Positions 40,156 to 48,860 of a stretch of DNA of 56,832 nucleotides are shown here, piece after piece (within the stretch, counting starts at the first letter, position 1; each line of letters begins with the position of its first letter). Location: assembly GCF_900101115.1 (NCBI RefSeq), contig NZ_FNFU01000018.1:1-56832 (forward strand), in the 5' to 3' direction. The notes under the pieces are model-generated. The model was not told where the DNA came from. It ran no database searches and saw only the letters and a program-made list of their open reading frames with translations. Origin of the DNA: Cryobacterium psychrotolerans. Lineage in GTDB: Bacteria > Actinomycetota > Actinomycetes > Actinomycetales > Microbacteriaceae. A program made the position numbers and the translations under genes.

Positions 40156-41388
40156 GTGTCCAATCACAAGAAAAGTACCGCCACGACGAGCACCCTCGCG
40201 CGCGTGAATCAAACCGCCATTCTTGAGGAACTTCGCAAATCGGGCGCGCTCTCGAGGCAGCAGCTCGGCGCTGCCACAGGGCTCAGCCCGGCAACGATCA
40301 ACCGGCTCACGGCGACCCTGATCGAGCAGGGCATTGTCGTGCCTGCCGGCCAGGAGCCCTCAACCGGAGGTAGACCGTCGGTTCTGCTGCGCTATGCGGG
40401 GGGTACCCGATTGGTCGCGGCTCTGCAACTGCACCCGAACAAGGCCTCGGGGATCCTCGTCGATTTCGACGGCACGGTCGTCTTCAGACGTGAAGTCGAC
40501 TTTGGCCCTCGGTTGTTTCCCCTCGGCTCGCTCGACGCGGCGGAAGGCGACCACTACCAGCAGGGTCGCCTGGACAAGATGATTGAGTTGTTCGATTCCC
40601 TCATTCTGACCGCCGAGACGATGGGAACGCCCTGCCTCGCGGTCGGCGTTGCCGTGCCGGGCGTGGTTCACTACCCCGAGGGCAGCCTGGAACGGATACC
40701 CGAGCTGGGTTGGACTGAAGTTCCCCTCGGCCGATTGCTTCGCGAACGCACCGCACTTCCGGTCGTGGTGGACAACGACGCAAACGCGCTGGCATTCGGC
40801 GAGCTCCACCGGGGGGCAGGGCGTGGGCTCACGAGCCTCGTCGCGCTGTTGTTCCTGGAGAGCGGTCTCGGTGCAGGCATCATCACAAATGGCGAACTGC
40901 ACCGCGGTGCGCGTGCCGGGGCGGGGGAGATCGGCTACCTCCTGATGGAGCGCTCGTCCCTGGAGCGCTCGTACTCCGAATACGGGGACCTTGAGGATCG
41001 ACTTGGCCCGATTGCCCTGACGAAGCGGGCGCGCGAGCGGGGGATTGCGATCCCGGAGAGGGGCGTGCTCAACGCTGGGGATATTTTCGAACTGGCCGGG
41101 CGTGGGGATGCGGCCGCCCGAGAACTCTCGGAGGAGATTCTCGACATGGTGGCGATTGCCATCGCGGCGATGGTCATCATCCTCGACCCGGAGTTGGTCG
41201 TGGTGGGCGGAAGCATGGTGGGACGTGCGAACAGCGTGATCCCCGCGATTCAGCAGCGGCTGACCGGACGCATCATGCACGTTCCCCGCGTTGAGGCGGC
41301 GACTCACCGCGATGATGCGGTACTTCTCGGGGCGGCTGAACTTGCGGCAGCCGAGGTCAACGGCTTCGCCTACATCGCCGGCCGCTAG
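40156..41388 (+). CDS. ROK-family transcriptional regulator
   Basis: GTG 40156 after GAGGGGGTG; 410 residues. The N-terminal winged helix is NQTAILEELRKSGALSRQQL and GAATGLSPATINRLTATLIE. The ROK domain has VGVAVPGVVHYPEGSLERIP, VVVDNDANALAFGELHRGAG and LLFLESGLGAGIITNGELHR. The cysteine-rich zinc motif of most ROK proteins (CxCGxxGCxE) is absent: after AGAGEIGYLL the sequence is SSLERSYSEYGDLEDRLG. It probably senses the sugar imported by the operon downstream and represses it. Confidence 0.88.
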   Translation: MSNHKKSTATTSTLARVNQTAILEELRKSGALSRQQLGAATGLSPATINRLTATLIEQGIVVPAGQEPSTGGRPSVLLRYAGGTRLVAALQLHPNKASGILVDFDGTVVFRREVDFGPRLFPLGSLDAAEGDHYQQGRLDKMIELFDSLILTAETMGTPCLAVGVAVPGVVHYPEGSLERIPELGWTEVPLGRLLRERTALPVVVDNDANALAFGELHRGAGRGLTSLVALLFLESGLGAGIITNGELHRGARAGAGEIGYLLMERSSLERSYSEYGDLEDRLGPIALTKRARERGIAIPERGVLNAGDIFELAGRGDAAARELSEEILDMVAIAIAAMVIILDPELVVVGGSMVGRANSVIPAIQQRLTGRIMHVPRVEAATHRDDAVLLGAAELAAAEVNGFAYIAGR

Positions 41389-41554
41389 CGAGACCAGCCG
41401 CGGCACGTGGCACGGGCCTCGTTCAGATAACGACCCGTCGGCCCGCTTGACACGTCGTCATTCCTGCGGCTAGGTTTACATCAACTTCTTATCACTTAGA
41501 TAGGAAAGAAGTGTCAGGGTTGCTCCGCCGGTCCTGGAATGATGAGGAGCAACG
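41389..41554. promoter_or_regulatory. Promoter region of the sugar-uptake operon
   Basis: The 166-bp spacer has an AT-rich core (TAGGTTTACATCAACTTCTT, then ATCACTTAGATAGGAAAG) unlike the flanking GC-rich DNA. Hexamers could not be assigned with certainty. It likely holds the operon promoter and the ROK site. Confidence 0.4.
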
Positions 41555-42472
41555 TTGCTGGTCGGCATCGACATTGGCGGAACGAAGACCCACGTCCTGA
41601 TCGAGGACGCGGGCAGGGTCGTTCTGGACCGGTCTGTGCCCACGAGCGGCTGGCAGCGCGGCGGACTACTGGACGACACTGAGAATGTCGTCCGATTGGT
41701 CGATCTCTTCCGCGAGGTCGCCGGAGCCACAGATGCTCCTCTCCTGATCGGCGCCCACGGACTGGACAGCGAATGGCAACGCCTGGAGTTTGAAGCGCGT
41801 CTGGCTGAAAATCACCGCGGCGCGATCCGCGCGGTCAACGATGTAGAACTCCTCGGACCCGCTGCGGGATTCGACGAGGCCATCGCGGTTGTCGTCGGCA
41901 CGGGCTCCAAAGTCGTGGCGCACGCGGGCGACGGCGAGCTTATTTCCGCCGGCGGCCACGGCTTTCTGCTCAGCGACCCCGGCAGCGCTGCCGCGCTCGC
42001 TCGGGACGCCGTCCGCGCCGTGCTCGGCGCCCTCGATGAGGGTAGGGAGGTGGACCTGCTCGGTCGCGAACTGATGACGCACTTCGGAGTCGAGGACGAG
42101 ATCGCACTCTCCTATGCCTTCACGGCGAATCCGCGCCTGACGACATGGGGAAGCCTCGCTCCGCTCGTCTTTGCCTGCGCGGATGCCGGCAGTGAGTTGG
42201 CCGCATCCGTCGTAGACAACGCCGCGAAGGAACTCGCGTCGGACGTCGGGCTCGTCTGTCGTCGGGGCGCCCTGGGGTCAGATGTCGTCTGCGCCGGCGG
42301 AGTCGTCACGAACCAGCCGCGCCTGTATCAGGCGCTTCTGAGCCATATCGAGGATCTCGACCTCGGGTTGACGGTGCACCTTTTGTCGGTTGCCCCCGTT
42401 GCGGGAGCGATCGAGCTAGCCAGAAAACTTCCCATCCAGACGCTATTCAATGATTCAAGGAGGAATGCATGA
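41555..42472 (+). CDS. BadF/BadG-type sugar kinase (N-acetylglucosamine-kinase-like)
   Basis: TTG 41555 lies 6 nt after GAGGAGC; 305 residues. The ASKHA phosphate loop MLVGIDIGGTKTHVLIEDAG starts the protein; IRAVNDVELLGPAAGFDEAI and VVVGTGSKVVAHAGDGELIS, then GGHGFLLSDPGSAAALARDA, are the family hallmarks. It phosphorylates an imported (amino)sugar. First gene of the ABC operon; its stop overlaps the next start. TTG is rare and may lower its yield relative to the binding protein. Confidence 0.85.
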   Translation: MLVGIDIGGTKTHVLIEDAGRVVLDRSVPTSGWQRGGLLDDTENVVRLVDLFREVAGATDAPLLIGAHGLDSEWQRLEFEARLAENHRGAIRAVNDVELLGPAAGFDEAIAVVVGTGSKVVAHAGDGELISAGGHGFLLSDPGSAAALARDAVRAVLGALDEGREVDLLGRELMTHFGVEDEIALSYAFTANPRLTTWGSLAPLVFACADAGSELAASVVDNAAKELASDVGLVCRRGALGSDVVCAGGVVTNQPRLYQALLSHIEDLDLGLTVHLLSVAPVAGAIELARKLPIQTLFNDSRRNA

Positions 42473-43773
42473 TGCACAGGACAAAACGGGCACACCGCTC
42501 AATCGCAGGGATCGGCCTGGTGGCGGCGGCAGCACTGGTGCTGTCGGGCTGCAGCGTCACCGGCGCCGGCACGTCTAGCGGCGACACGGAGGGCGACGGC
42601 ACGGGGACCATCAACGCGTTGTTCATGAAGCAGGCCGGTTACTCCGAAAGTGACGTCGCCGGGATGATCAAGGACTTCGAGTCGAAGAACCCGAAGATAA
42701 CCGTGAAGCCGACGTTCGTCGCCTACGAGGCCCTGCACGACAAGATCGTCACCTCGGCGCCGGCAGGCACGTACGACGTGGTTCACCTCGACGTGATCTG
42801 GCCCGCCGACTTTGCGTCGAAGGGCATCATCACGGACGTCACGGAACGGTTCCCCGAGAGCTGGAAGTCCGAGATGCTGGGTGGCGCGCTCACGTCTGCT
42901 GAATATCAGGGCAAGTTCTACGGCGTGCCGTGGGGCCCATCGACGAAGATGTTCTTCTTCAACAAGGAGATGGTCGCCAAGGTCGGCGCCAGCCAGAGCG
43001 ACCTCACGACCTGGGACGGCGTTCTCGCCGTTGCCAGGAAGATCAAGGATGCCGGCCTGGTGAAGTACCCGCTCGCCTGGAGCTGGTCCCAGGCGGAGGC
43101 CCTCGTGTGTGATTACGCCCAGTTGCTGGGCGCATTCGGGGGAGAGTTCACCGACTCCAGCGGCAAGTTGGTCACCAACGAGGGCGCCGGTGTCGAAGCG
43201 CTCGCCTGGATGAAGAAGACCATCGACGACGGCCTGACCGACCCCGCCTCCCTGACCTTCCTCGAAGACGATGCGAACAAGTCCATGGCTGCAGGCAAGA
43301 CGGCCATGGAGATCAACTGGGAGTCAACCTTCCGCGACCAGAACGATCCGTCCATTTCCAAGGTGGTCGGCCAGGTCGTTGTCACACCCACGCCGGCAGG
43401 TCCGAACGGAGACCACCCGGGTGTGAATGGTTCGATGGCACTGGCGATCGGCGCGAAGTCGAAGCACCAGCTTGCCGCCTGGAAGTTCATTGAGTACATG
43501 ACGAGCCAGTCCGTCCAGGAGCAGTACGTCAAGAGCTCGATGACCAACTGGAAGTCGAGCTACACCAAGCCGGAGGTCACCGAGTCGAACCCCGAGGTCT
43601 TCGAGACCGCCGGAGTCGCCTACGACTCGATGATCCTCCGCCCGCCGGTGCCGAACTACAACTCGGTCTCCCAGACTCTGCAGGTTGAAATCCAGAACGC
43701 ACTGCTGGGAAAGAAGACCCCGCAGCAGGCGATGGATGACGCTGTCGCAGCGGCGAACGCGAACCTCGGGTAG
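42469..43773 (+). CDS. Sugar ABC transporter substrate-binding lipoprotein
   Basis: ATG 42469 after AAGGAGGA overlaps the kinase stop; 434 residues. A signal peptide ends in the lipobox LVLSGC (Cys28), so the protein is anchored to the outer membrane face. Cluster B (family 1) features follow: INALFMKQAGYSESDVAGMI, YGVPWGPSTKMFFFNKEMVA, GKTAMEINWESTFRDQNDPS and NGSMALAIGAKSKHQLAAWK. It captures the sugar for the two permeases encoded next. Confidence 0.93.
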   Translation: MMHRTKRAHRSIAGIGLVAAAALVLSGCSVTGAGTSSGDTEGDGTGTINALFMKQAGYSESDVAGMIKDFESKNPKITVKPTFVAYEALHDKIVTSAPAGTYDVVHLDVIWPADFASKGIITDVTERFPESWKSEMLGGALTSAEYQGKFYGVPWGPSTKMFFFNKEMVAKVGASQSDLTTWDGVLAVARKIKDAGLVKYPLAWSWSQAEALVCDYAQLLGAFGGEFTDSSGKLVTNEGAGVEALAWMKKTIDDGLTDPASLTFLEDDANKSMAAGKTAMEINWESTFRDQNDPSISKVVGQVVVTPTPAGPNGDHPGVNGSMALAIGAKSKHQLAAWKFIEYMTSQSVQEQYVKSSMTNWKSSYTKPEVTESNPEVFETAGVAYDSMILRPPVPNYNSVSQTLQVEIQNALLGKKTPQQAMDDAVAAANANLG

Positions 43774-43778
43774 CGAAC

Positions 43779-44735
43779 ATGTCAGTTGTCAGCGCGGAGA
43801 ATACCGACACGCTTGGGGGGAGTCCTTCCCCGGGAAACCCTCCTCGGCGCAGAAGAGAGAAGCAGGGCCGGCTGGCCTTTTGGCTGCTGCTTCCCGCGGC
43901 GGTGGCAGTCTTCGGCGTGATCATTTATCCGATCATCCGGACCCTGTTCATCTCCTTCTTCGAGGTCACCTCCGCGCTGGCAACAGACACCCCCTTCGTC
44001 GGCATCGACAACTACGTACACGTGCTCACCAGCGCTTCCTTCTGGGACTCGATGGGGCGCACGCTGTACTTCACGATCGTTTCGACCGCGCTTGAGCTCA
44101 CGTTCGGCCTGATCGTCGCCGGCCTGCTCAACGCGAAGCTCAAGGCCCGTTGGCTGTTCCGGGCGATCGTGGTCATCCCCTGGGCAATTCCGACAATCGT
44201 CAATGCGGCCATGTGGAAGGGCATTTTCAACGCGCAATACGGTTCCTTGAACGCACTGCTCACGCAACTGGGAATCATCGACGAATACCAGGCCTGGCTC
44301 GGCGATCCGACCACGGCGCTGAACATGGTGATCCTGGCGGACGTATGGAAGACGACTCCGCTCGTCGCCTTCTTCCTCCTCGCCGGACTCACGTCGATAC
44401 CGCCGGAGCTTTACGAGGCCGCCAAACTGGATCGCGCGCGCTGGCCGCGCATTTTTCGTTCGGTCGTTTTGCCCATGCTGGTTCCTTCGATCTCGATAGT
44501 CCTGGTGCTTCGAACGGTCGAGGCGTTCAAGGTCTTCGACATCATTTACGCGATGACGCGCGGCGGCCCGGCAAACGGCACCCAGACGGTGGCCTATTAC
44601 GCCTACACGACCGCATTCTCCGATCAAAACTTCGGCGTCGGCTCTGCGCTTTCGTACATCATCGTGGTCGTCATTCTGGCCCTCAGCGCGATATACCTCC
44701 GACTGCTCCGCAGATCAGAAATGAGTCTCTTGTGA
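43779..44735 (+). CDS. Sugar ABC transporter permease (MalF-like)
   Basis: ATG 43779, 5 bp after the binding-protein gene; 318 residues. A polar N-terminus is followed by six helices starting FWLLLPAAVAVFGVIIYPII. The EAA loop that docks the ATPase is EAAKLDRARWPRIFRSVVLP. AMTRGGPANGTQTVAYYAYT is the usual C-terminal-half landmark. Its stop overlaps the next start (GTGA). Confidence 0.93.
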   Translation: MSVVSAENTDTLGGSPSPGNPPRRRREKQGRLAFWLLLPAAVAVFGVIIYPIIRTLFISFFEVTSALATDTPFVGIDNYVHVLTSASFWDSMGRTLYFTIVSTALELTFGLIVAGLLNAKLKARWLFRAIVVIPWAIPTIVNAAMWKGIFNAQYGSLNALLTQLGIIDEYQAWLGDPTTALNMVILADVWKTTPLVAFFLLAGLTSIPPELYEAAKLDRARWPRIFRSVVLPMLVPSISIVLVLRTVEAFKVFDIIYAMTRGGPANGTQTVAYYAYTTAFSDQNFGVGSALSYIIVVVILALSAIYLRLLRRSEMSLL

Positions 44736-45580
44736 AGAGATCCACTCGGAATTCGATCCTTGTTCACGCCGCGGCGGGTGTCGTCTCGCTTCTGATCCTC
44801 GCGCCGTTTGCCTGGATGATCATGGCGAGCGTGACGCCGCAGCGCGTCCTGATCACGACACCCCTTCGCTGGATCCCGGACGAGTTCGATTTCAGCCGCT
44901 ATTCCCAGATCTTCACCGGCGGCTCGGATAGCGTCGGTGCGACGTTCCGTGCGGCGATGGTGAACTCGGCCGTTGTCGCGGTCGGCACGGTCTCGATCTC
45001 CATGGTCGTCGGCATCCTGGGCGCGTACGCCTTCGCCCGGTTGCGGTTCCGCTTCCGGCGCGCAACTCTCATGGTCTTCCTGGCGACCTACATGCTCCCG
45101 CAAATCGCGCTCCTGATCCCGCTCTACCTCATCCTCAATTCGCTCAACCTCCTGGACACAACGACCGGGCTCATCCTCGTGGACTGCGCGCTTGTCATCC
45201 CGTTCGTGCTCTGGATCCTCAGCAACTACTTCATGACGATTCCCGAAGAATTGGAGGAAGCGGCCCGCATCGACGGCACGACCCGCCTGGGCGCATTGTA
45301 CTGGGTCGTCCTTCCCGCTGCTCGACCGGGGATCTTCGCGGCGATCATGTTCTCGTTCCTGTTGGCGTGGGACGAGTTCATGTACGCGCTCATCTTCACG
45401 TCGTCGGATGCCGCCAAGACACTTCCCGTCGCCATCAGCGAATTCGCCGGTCGCTACACGACCGACTTCGGGCTCGTCGCGGCCGGCGGCATCCTCGCTG
45501 CCCTTCCGCCACTCGTCGTCGCCATCGTTTTCCAGCGCTTTGTCGTGTCCGGCATGGCTGCCGGGGCAGTCAAGGGATAA
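44732..45580 (+). CDS. Sugar ABC transporter permease (MalG-like)
   Basis: GTG 44732 overlaps the previous stop; 282 residues. Six helices from VHAAAGVVSLLILAPFAWMI; EAA loop EAARIDGTTRLGALYWVVLP; LLAWDEFMYALIFTSSDAAK near the end. No ATPase gene follows, as in many actinobacterial sugar importers that share a housekeeping MsiK-type ATPase encoded elsewhere. Confidence 0.93.
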   Translation: MKRSTRNSILVHAAAGVVSLLILAPFAWMIMASVTPQRVLITTPLRWIPDEFDFSRYSQIFTGGSDSVGATFRAAMVNSAVVAVGTVSISMVVGILGAYAFARLRFRFRRATLMVFLATYMLPQIALLIPLYLILNSLNLLDTTTGLILVDCALVIPFVLWILSNYFMTIPEELEEAARIDGTTRLGALYWVVLPAARPGIFAAIMFSFLLAWDEFMYALIFTSSDAAKTLPVAISEFAGRYTTDFGLVAAGGILAALPPLVVAIVFQRFVVSGMAAGAVKG

Positions 45581-45589
45581 GGGCCACTC

Positions 45590-46642
45590 ATGTCCAACAA
45601 CGCACTGTTCGTCGACGCCGTGCGCGCCCAACCGCAGGAGCTCGCTCTCGTCCATTCCGCTGTGACGCGCGACCTGAAGCGCGCTCGCATGGCCGAGTGG
45701 ATGCCGGGCGAAACCGTCGCGGTCGTCGCTATGGGCGCATCCAGCCACACCGGCAACGCGTTCGTCACGGTGTTGTCGAAGGCCGGGTTCCGGGCCGTCA
45801 ATCTCACGGCCTCGGATGTCCTGCTGGCTGCCGACGGATTCCAGCCGGCCGACCACTACGTGGTCGTCTCCGAGTCCGGGCGGAGCCCCGAGACCATCGA
45901 GGCGGCCCGCGGGCTGACCGTCGGGCGCCGAATCGGCATCAGCAACTTTCCCCAAGCCCAGATCGGGGAGGTGATTGATTCTCCGCTCGGCCTGGGCGGC
46001 TTCAACGACTCGCCCGTCTATACGATCGGCTATACGGCAACGCTGTTGGCGTACGCGCTGCTACTGGATCGTCTGGCAATCGTGCCCGCCGGCCCGGAGG
46101 TCGAGCAGATTCCCGCGATCGTCGAAGGCGCCTTGAACGCCTTCGACTCGATTGCCGAGAGCGTGAGCCGTTTCGTCGGAGAGGCGGACGCCATCGATGT
46201 GATCGGCAGGGGAACATCCTTTGCGTCGGCGGCCGAAACGGCGCTCCTGATCCGGGAGGGGCTGCGCATCCCGAGCGGAAGCTACGAGACGTTCCAATAC
46301 CTGCATGGACCGATGGAATCGGCTGCACCGGGGACCGTCCTGATCATCTTCGGGGACGGGCGGGAACTCACTGTTCCGGACTCCGTAGTGGACTCGGGCG
46401 TGCGCGTCATACTCGTGACGGCCGCGCCGGAAAGTGCGATCCCATCCGCAGGTCACGCTAATCTGACGATTGTGCCCCTGGACCCCGGCCTGGACGGTTT
46501 CGTGCGGCCGATCGTCGAGATTGTGTTCTCGCAGCTCCTGCTCGCGCATGCGATGGGCCGCAAGCCCTTTCCGATCGAAGAGTTCATCTACGAGCAGCAC
46601 GATACAAAGGTCGAGGAAATGGATGTCGGCCGGGAGGCCTGA
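45590..46642 (+). CDS. SIS-domain aminosugar-phosphate isomerase/deaminase-like protein
   Basis: ATG 45590; 350 residues with two SIS folds: VAVVAMGASSHTGNAFVTVL and HYVVVSESGRSPETIEAARG in the first, IDVIGRGTSFASAAETALLI and REGLRIPSGSYETFQYLHGP in the second. This is the isomerase half of GlmS without the glutaminase, as in AgaS or fructosamine deglycases. With a kinase and importer in the same operon it likely converts a phosphorylated amino sugar or glycosylamine. Substrate unproven. Confidence 0.87.
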   Translation: MSNNALFVDAVRAQPQELALVHSAVTRDLKRARMAEWMPGETVAVVAMGASSHTGNAFVTVLSKAGFRAVNLTASDVLLAADGFQPADHYVVVSESGRSPETIEAARGLTVGRRIGISNFPQAQIGEVIDSPLGLGGFNDSPVYTIGYTATLLAYALLLDRLAIVPAGPEVEQIPAIVEGALNAFDSIAESVSRFVGEADAIDVIGRGTSFASAAETALLIREGLRIPSGSYETFQYLHGPMESAAPGTVLIIFGDGRELTVPDSVVDSGVRVILVTAAPESAIPSAGHANLTIVPLDPGLDGFVRPIVEIVFSQLLLAHAMGRKPFPIEEFIYEQHDTKVEEMDVGREA

Positions 46643-46674
46643 TTGAGCGCCTGGCCTCAGGTGTACCAGCAGCA

Positions 46675-47280
46675 ATGACGACGAGTGCGGAGACAGGCGT
46701 GGACTGGATGTGGTGGGTTGGCCAGACCCTGGGATTCATGGGCATCGCCGTCATCCTCTGGTCGCACTGGTCGAGGCAACGCCGCACCACCGTCGTCCGG
46801 AATGCGGTGGCGTCCGTCATCCTGTCTGCCTCGTACTTGTTCCTGGGCATGCCCGGGACCGCCGCGATACCCGCGATCGCAGCCGTGCGAGGCTGGATGC
46901 TTGCCCGCCCTGACGAGCCTGCGTGGGTGCGGGGCCGCTGGTGGACTCCGGCGTTCGTCACCGCCATCTGGGTCGCATACCTGGGGCTCAACGGAATACC
47001 GACCTGGTGGGCCGCGTGGCTACCGATTCTCGGTTCGGGGCTCGTCATCGTCGCGCTGTCGCTTCGCGACGTGCTGCACGTCAAAGCCGTGATGTTCTTC
47101 GGCGTGGCCACCTGGGTCACCTATGAGATCGCCTTCGGCCTGTGGGGCGTCCTCGGCGGAGAGGTCATCGGACTGGGCCTGATTGGAACTGCATTCGTGA
47201 TGATCCTGCGACAGCGTCGCGCGCTCGCCGGCTCCGCTCTCCCCGTGGGTCAGGGAACGTATCGCCGCGACCTGTCGTAG
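46675..47280 (+). CDS. YgjV-like (Imp-YgjV) inner membrane protein
   Basis: ATG 46675; 201 residues, most of them in membrane segments: WVGQTLGFMGIAVILWSHWS, NAVASVILSASYLFLGMPGT, WWTPAFVTAIWVAYLGLNGI and WLPILGSGLVIVALSLRDVL. The QxxG start, N..S..F/YLFLG and the RNxxS-like NAVAS resemble the YgjV family of unknown function. The next helix is VMFFGVATWVTYEIAFGLWG. Its 3' end overlaps the convergent pucR gene by 31 bp. It is probably unrelated to the SIS operon. Confidence 0.7.
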   Translation: MTTSAETGVDWMWWVGQTLGFMGIAVILWSHWSRQRRTTVVRNAVASVILSASYLFLGMPGTAAIPAIAAVRGWMLARPDEPAWVRGRWWTPAFVTAIWVAYLGLNGIPTWWAAWLPILGSGLVIVALSLRDVLHVKAVMFFGVATWVTYEIAFGLWGVLGGEVIGLGLIGTAFVMILRQRRALAGSALPVGQGTYRRDLS

Positions 47281-48677
47281 GCCCACAGCGCAATGGCAAG
47301 GGAGGCCCGATCATTGTCTTCCAGTGGGTTGCGGCCGACGATATCCGCGATGCGTCCGAGTCGATGGCGGACCGTGTTGACATGAAGATACTGGGCCTCG
47401 GCGGTCGCCTGCAGGGACCCCTGCTGCTCGATGAACGTTCGGAGGGTTGCCAGGAGCTGGCTTCCGCGACGGGCGTCATGCTCGAGCAGCGGACGAACGA
47501 GCTGGTCGATGAAGGGAACCAGCCTCACGGGCGGTTGTTGCTCGAGCAGCCCGGTCAGGCTGGTCAGGCTTTCCGGGCCGGCAACCTTGCCGTGACGGCG
47601 CGCGAGGCGAAGCGTTGCGCGGGCTTCCCCGATTCCGCGGGAGATTTGGGAGACGTCGACCGGGCTCCCGTGGCCGCAGACCAGGCCCAGATCGCGGGCA
47701 GTGTCGTAGACGGCTTCCGGGCCGGTTGTGACGACGAAGGTCGCTTCGGGGGCGTCTGCGATCAACGTGCCGGGCAGGTGCGCGGCGAGGAGGGGTGCCG
47801 TCTCGGCCGGCCAGGCCGAGATTGTCAGGGACTTCCCAACCAGGCCGGCCCTCTGCAACTCCGGCATCAGGGCAGCCGAATCGGCGAGCCCCTCGGAGAC
47901 CAGGGCGAACAACTGGCCGATGCGCTGGCGGGCCGCATTGTCGCGGTCCACCCTCTCGTGCCTGGCGATTTCGAGCACCCGGCCGATCTGGCCGAGCACG
48001 TCGGCATCGGGCGAGGGAGGCTGACCCTGCCAGGCCAGGAGGTTTCCTTCCGCGGTCCTGACCGACAGCGACCCCGGGGTGTCGTCAACCACCGCGTTGA
48101 GGGTTGCGGTCGGCGGCGGCTCCGTGGCCGGATCGACGAGCTGGTAGCTGAGCGAACCCCCGAGGGCCGCGGAAGACACGCTCAGGATGTCTTCCATCGG
48201 CGCGTTCTCGCGAAGGGCCGCGAGCAGCGTGCTGACCAGCTCTGCATTCCGCTGGCTGCTGCCGGACTGAGCTCGAACGCGCGCGTCGGCGAGAACATCA
48301 TTGATCGCCAGGAAGGGGACCCCGTGCGCCATTTCGATGAGGGGCACGGACAGTCTGCGGCATTCCCTGATCAATGCCCGGGGGATCTGAGTGTGGACTT
48401 CGCCGATACCGAGACAGATCCCGGCCGAGCCGGTCGCGTGGACCGCCTCAACCAACCTCGCGCAACTGGCGGTGGTGAGAAGCGCCGACCCGACCGTGCA
48501 GACCAGCTCGGATCCGCGCAGATGTGGTCTGGGGTCGGTCATTTCCGTGGCGTGCGCCCAGCTGACGACCCGGGGGAGCGCCCACTCGGAGCCGACGACG
48601 AGGCGAAGCCCCAGCTCGGCCACATCGACGAGCTCCCCGAGTTCCAGGCCAAAGGCGGGAGTGATCAATTTAGTCAC
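47250..48677 (-). CDS. PucR-family transcriptional regulator
   Basis: GTG 48677 lies 8 nt after GAGGA; TTG 48692 would add five residues without a site. The 475-residue protein has the N-terminal PucR sensory domain (DVAELGLRLVVGSEWALPRV, WAHATEMTDPRPHLRGSELV), a GGDEF-like middle (ADAPEATFVVTTGPEAVYDT) and the C-terminal helix-turn-helix LLATLRTFIEQQGSLQATAE, YLHVNTVRHRLGRIADIVGR. PucR proteins activate purine or amine catabolism. Divergent placement makes the 48861-56828 operon its likely target. Confidence 0.88.
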   Translation of the reverse strand: MTKLITPAFGLELGELVDVAELGLRLVVGSEWALPRVVSWAHATEMTDPRPHLRGSELVCTVGSALLTTASCARLVEAVHATGSAGICLGIGEVHTQIPRALIRECRRLSVPLIEMAHGVPFLAINDVLADARVRAQSGSSQRNAELVSTLLAALRENAPMEDILSVSSAALGGSLSYQLVDPATEPPPTATLNAVVDDTPGSLSVRTAEGNLLAWQGQPPSPDADVLGQIGRVLEIARHERVDRDNAARQRIGQLFALVSEGLADSAALMPELQRAGLVGKSLTISAWPAETAPLLAAHLPGTLIADAPEATFVVTTGPEAVYDTARDLGLVCGHGSPVDVSQISRGIGEARATLRLARRHGKVAGPESLTSLTGLLEQQPPVRLVPFIDQLVRPLLEHDARRGSQLLATLRTFIEQQGSLQATAEAQYLHVNTVRHRLGRIADIVGRNPLEDNDRASLAIALWAYDRSRRYVP

Positions 48678-48860
48678 TTCTACTATCCTCAACTCGAAAT
48701 ACCGGAAAAAACTGCCAATAAGCGTGGATGCGCCTGCAATTGCTTGTGGCTTCCTACAATATCACCCGCTGTTGCCGGTGGTTCTTCCTAAGTTGTGGGC
48801 GAAAGTGGCCGCCGCATCCCGAATCAATTCATAATTGCGAGAGTCGAAGGAGACCACACC
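48678..48860. promoter_or_regulatory. Divergent pucR/permease promoter region
   Basis: The 183-bp spacer is clearly AT-richer than the genes. It contains the palindrome GCAATTGC, a TACAAT hexamer (48755-48760) that could be the operon's -10, and the ribosome site GAAGGAGA at 48846-48853 before the permease. The PucR site is expected here. Confidence 0.45.
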
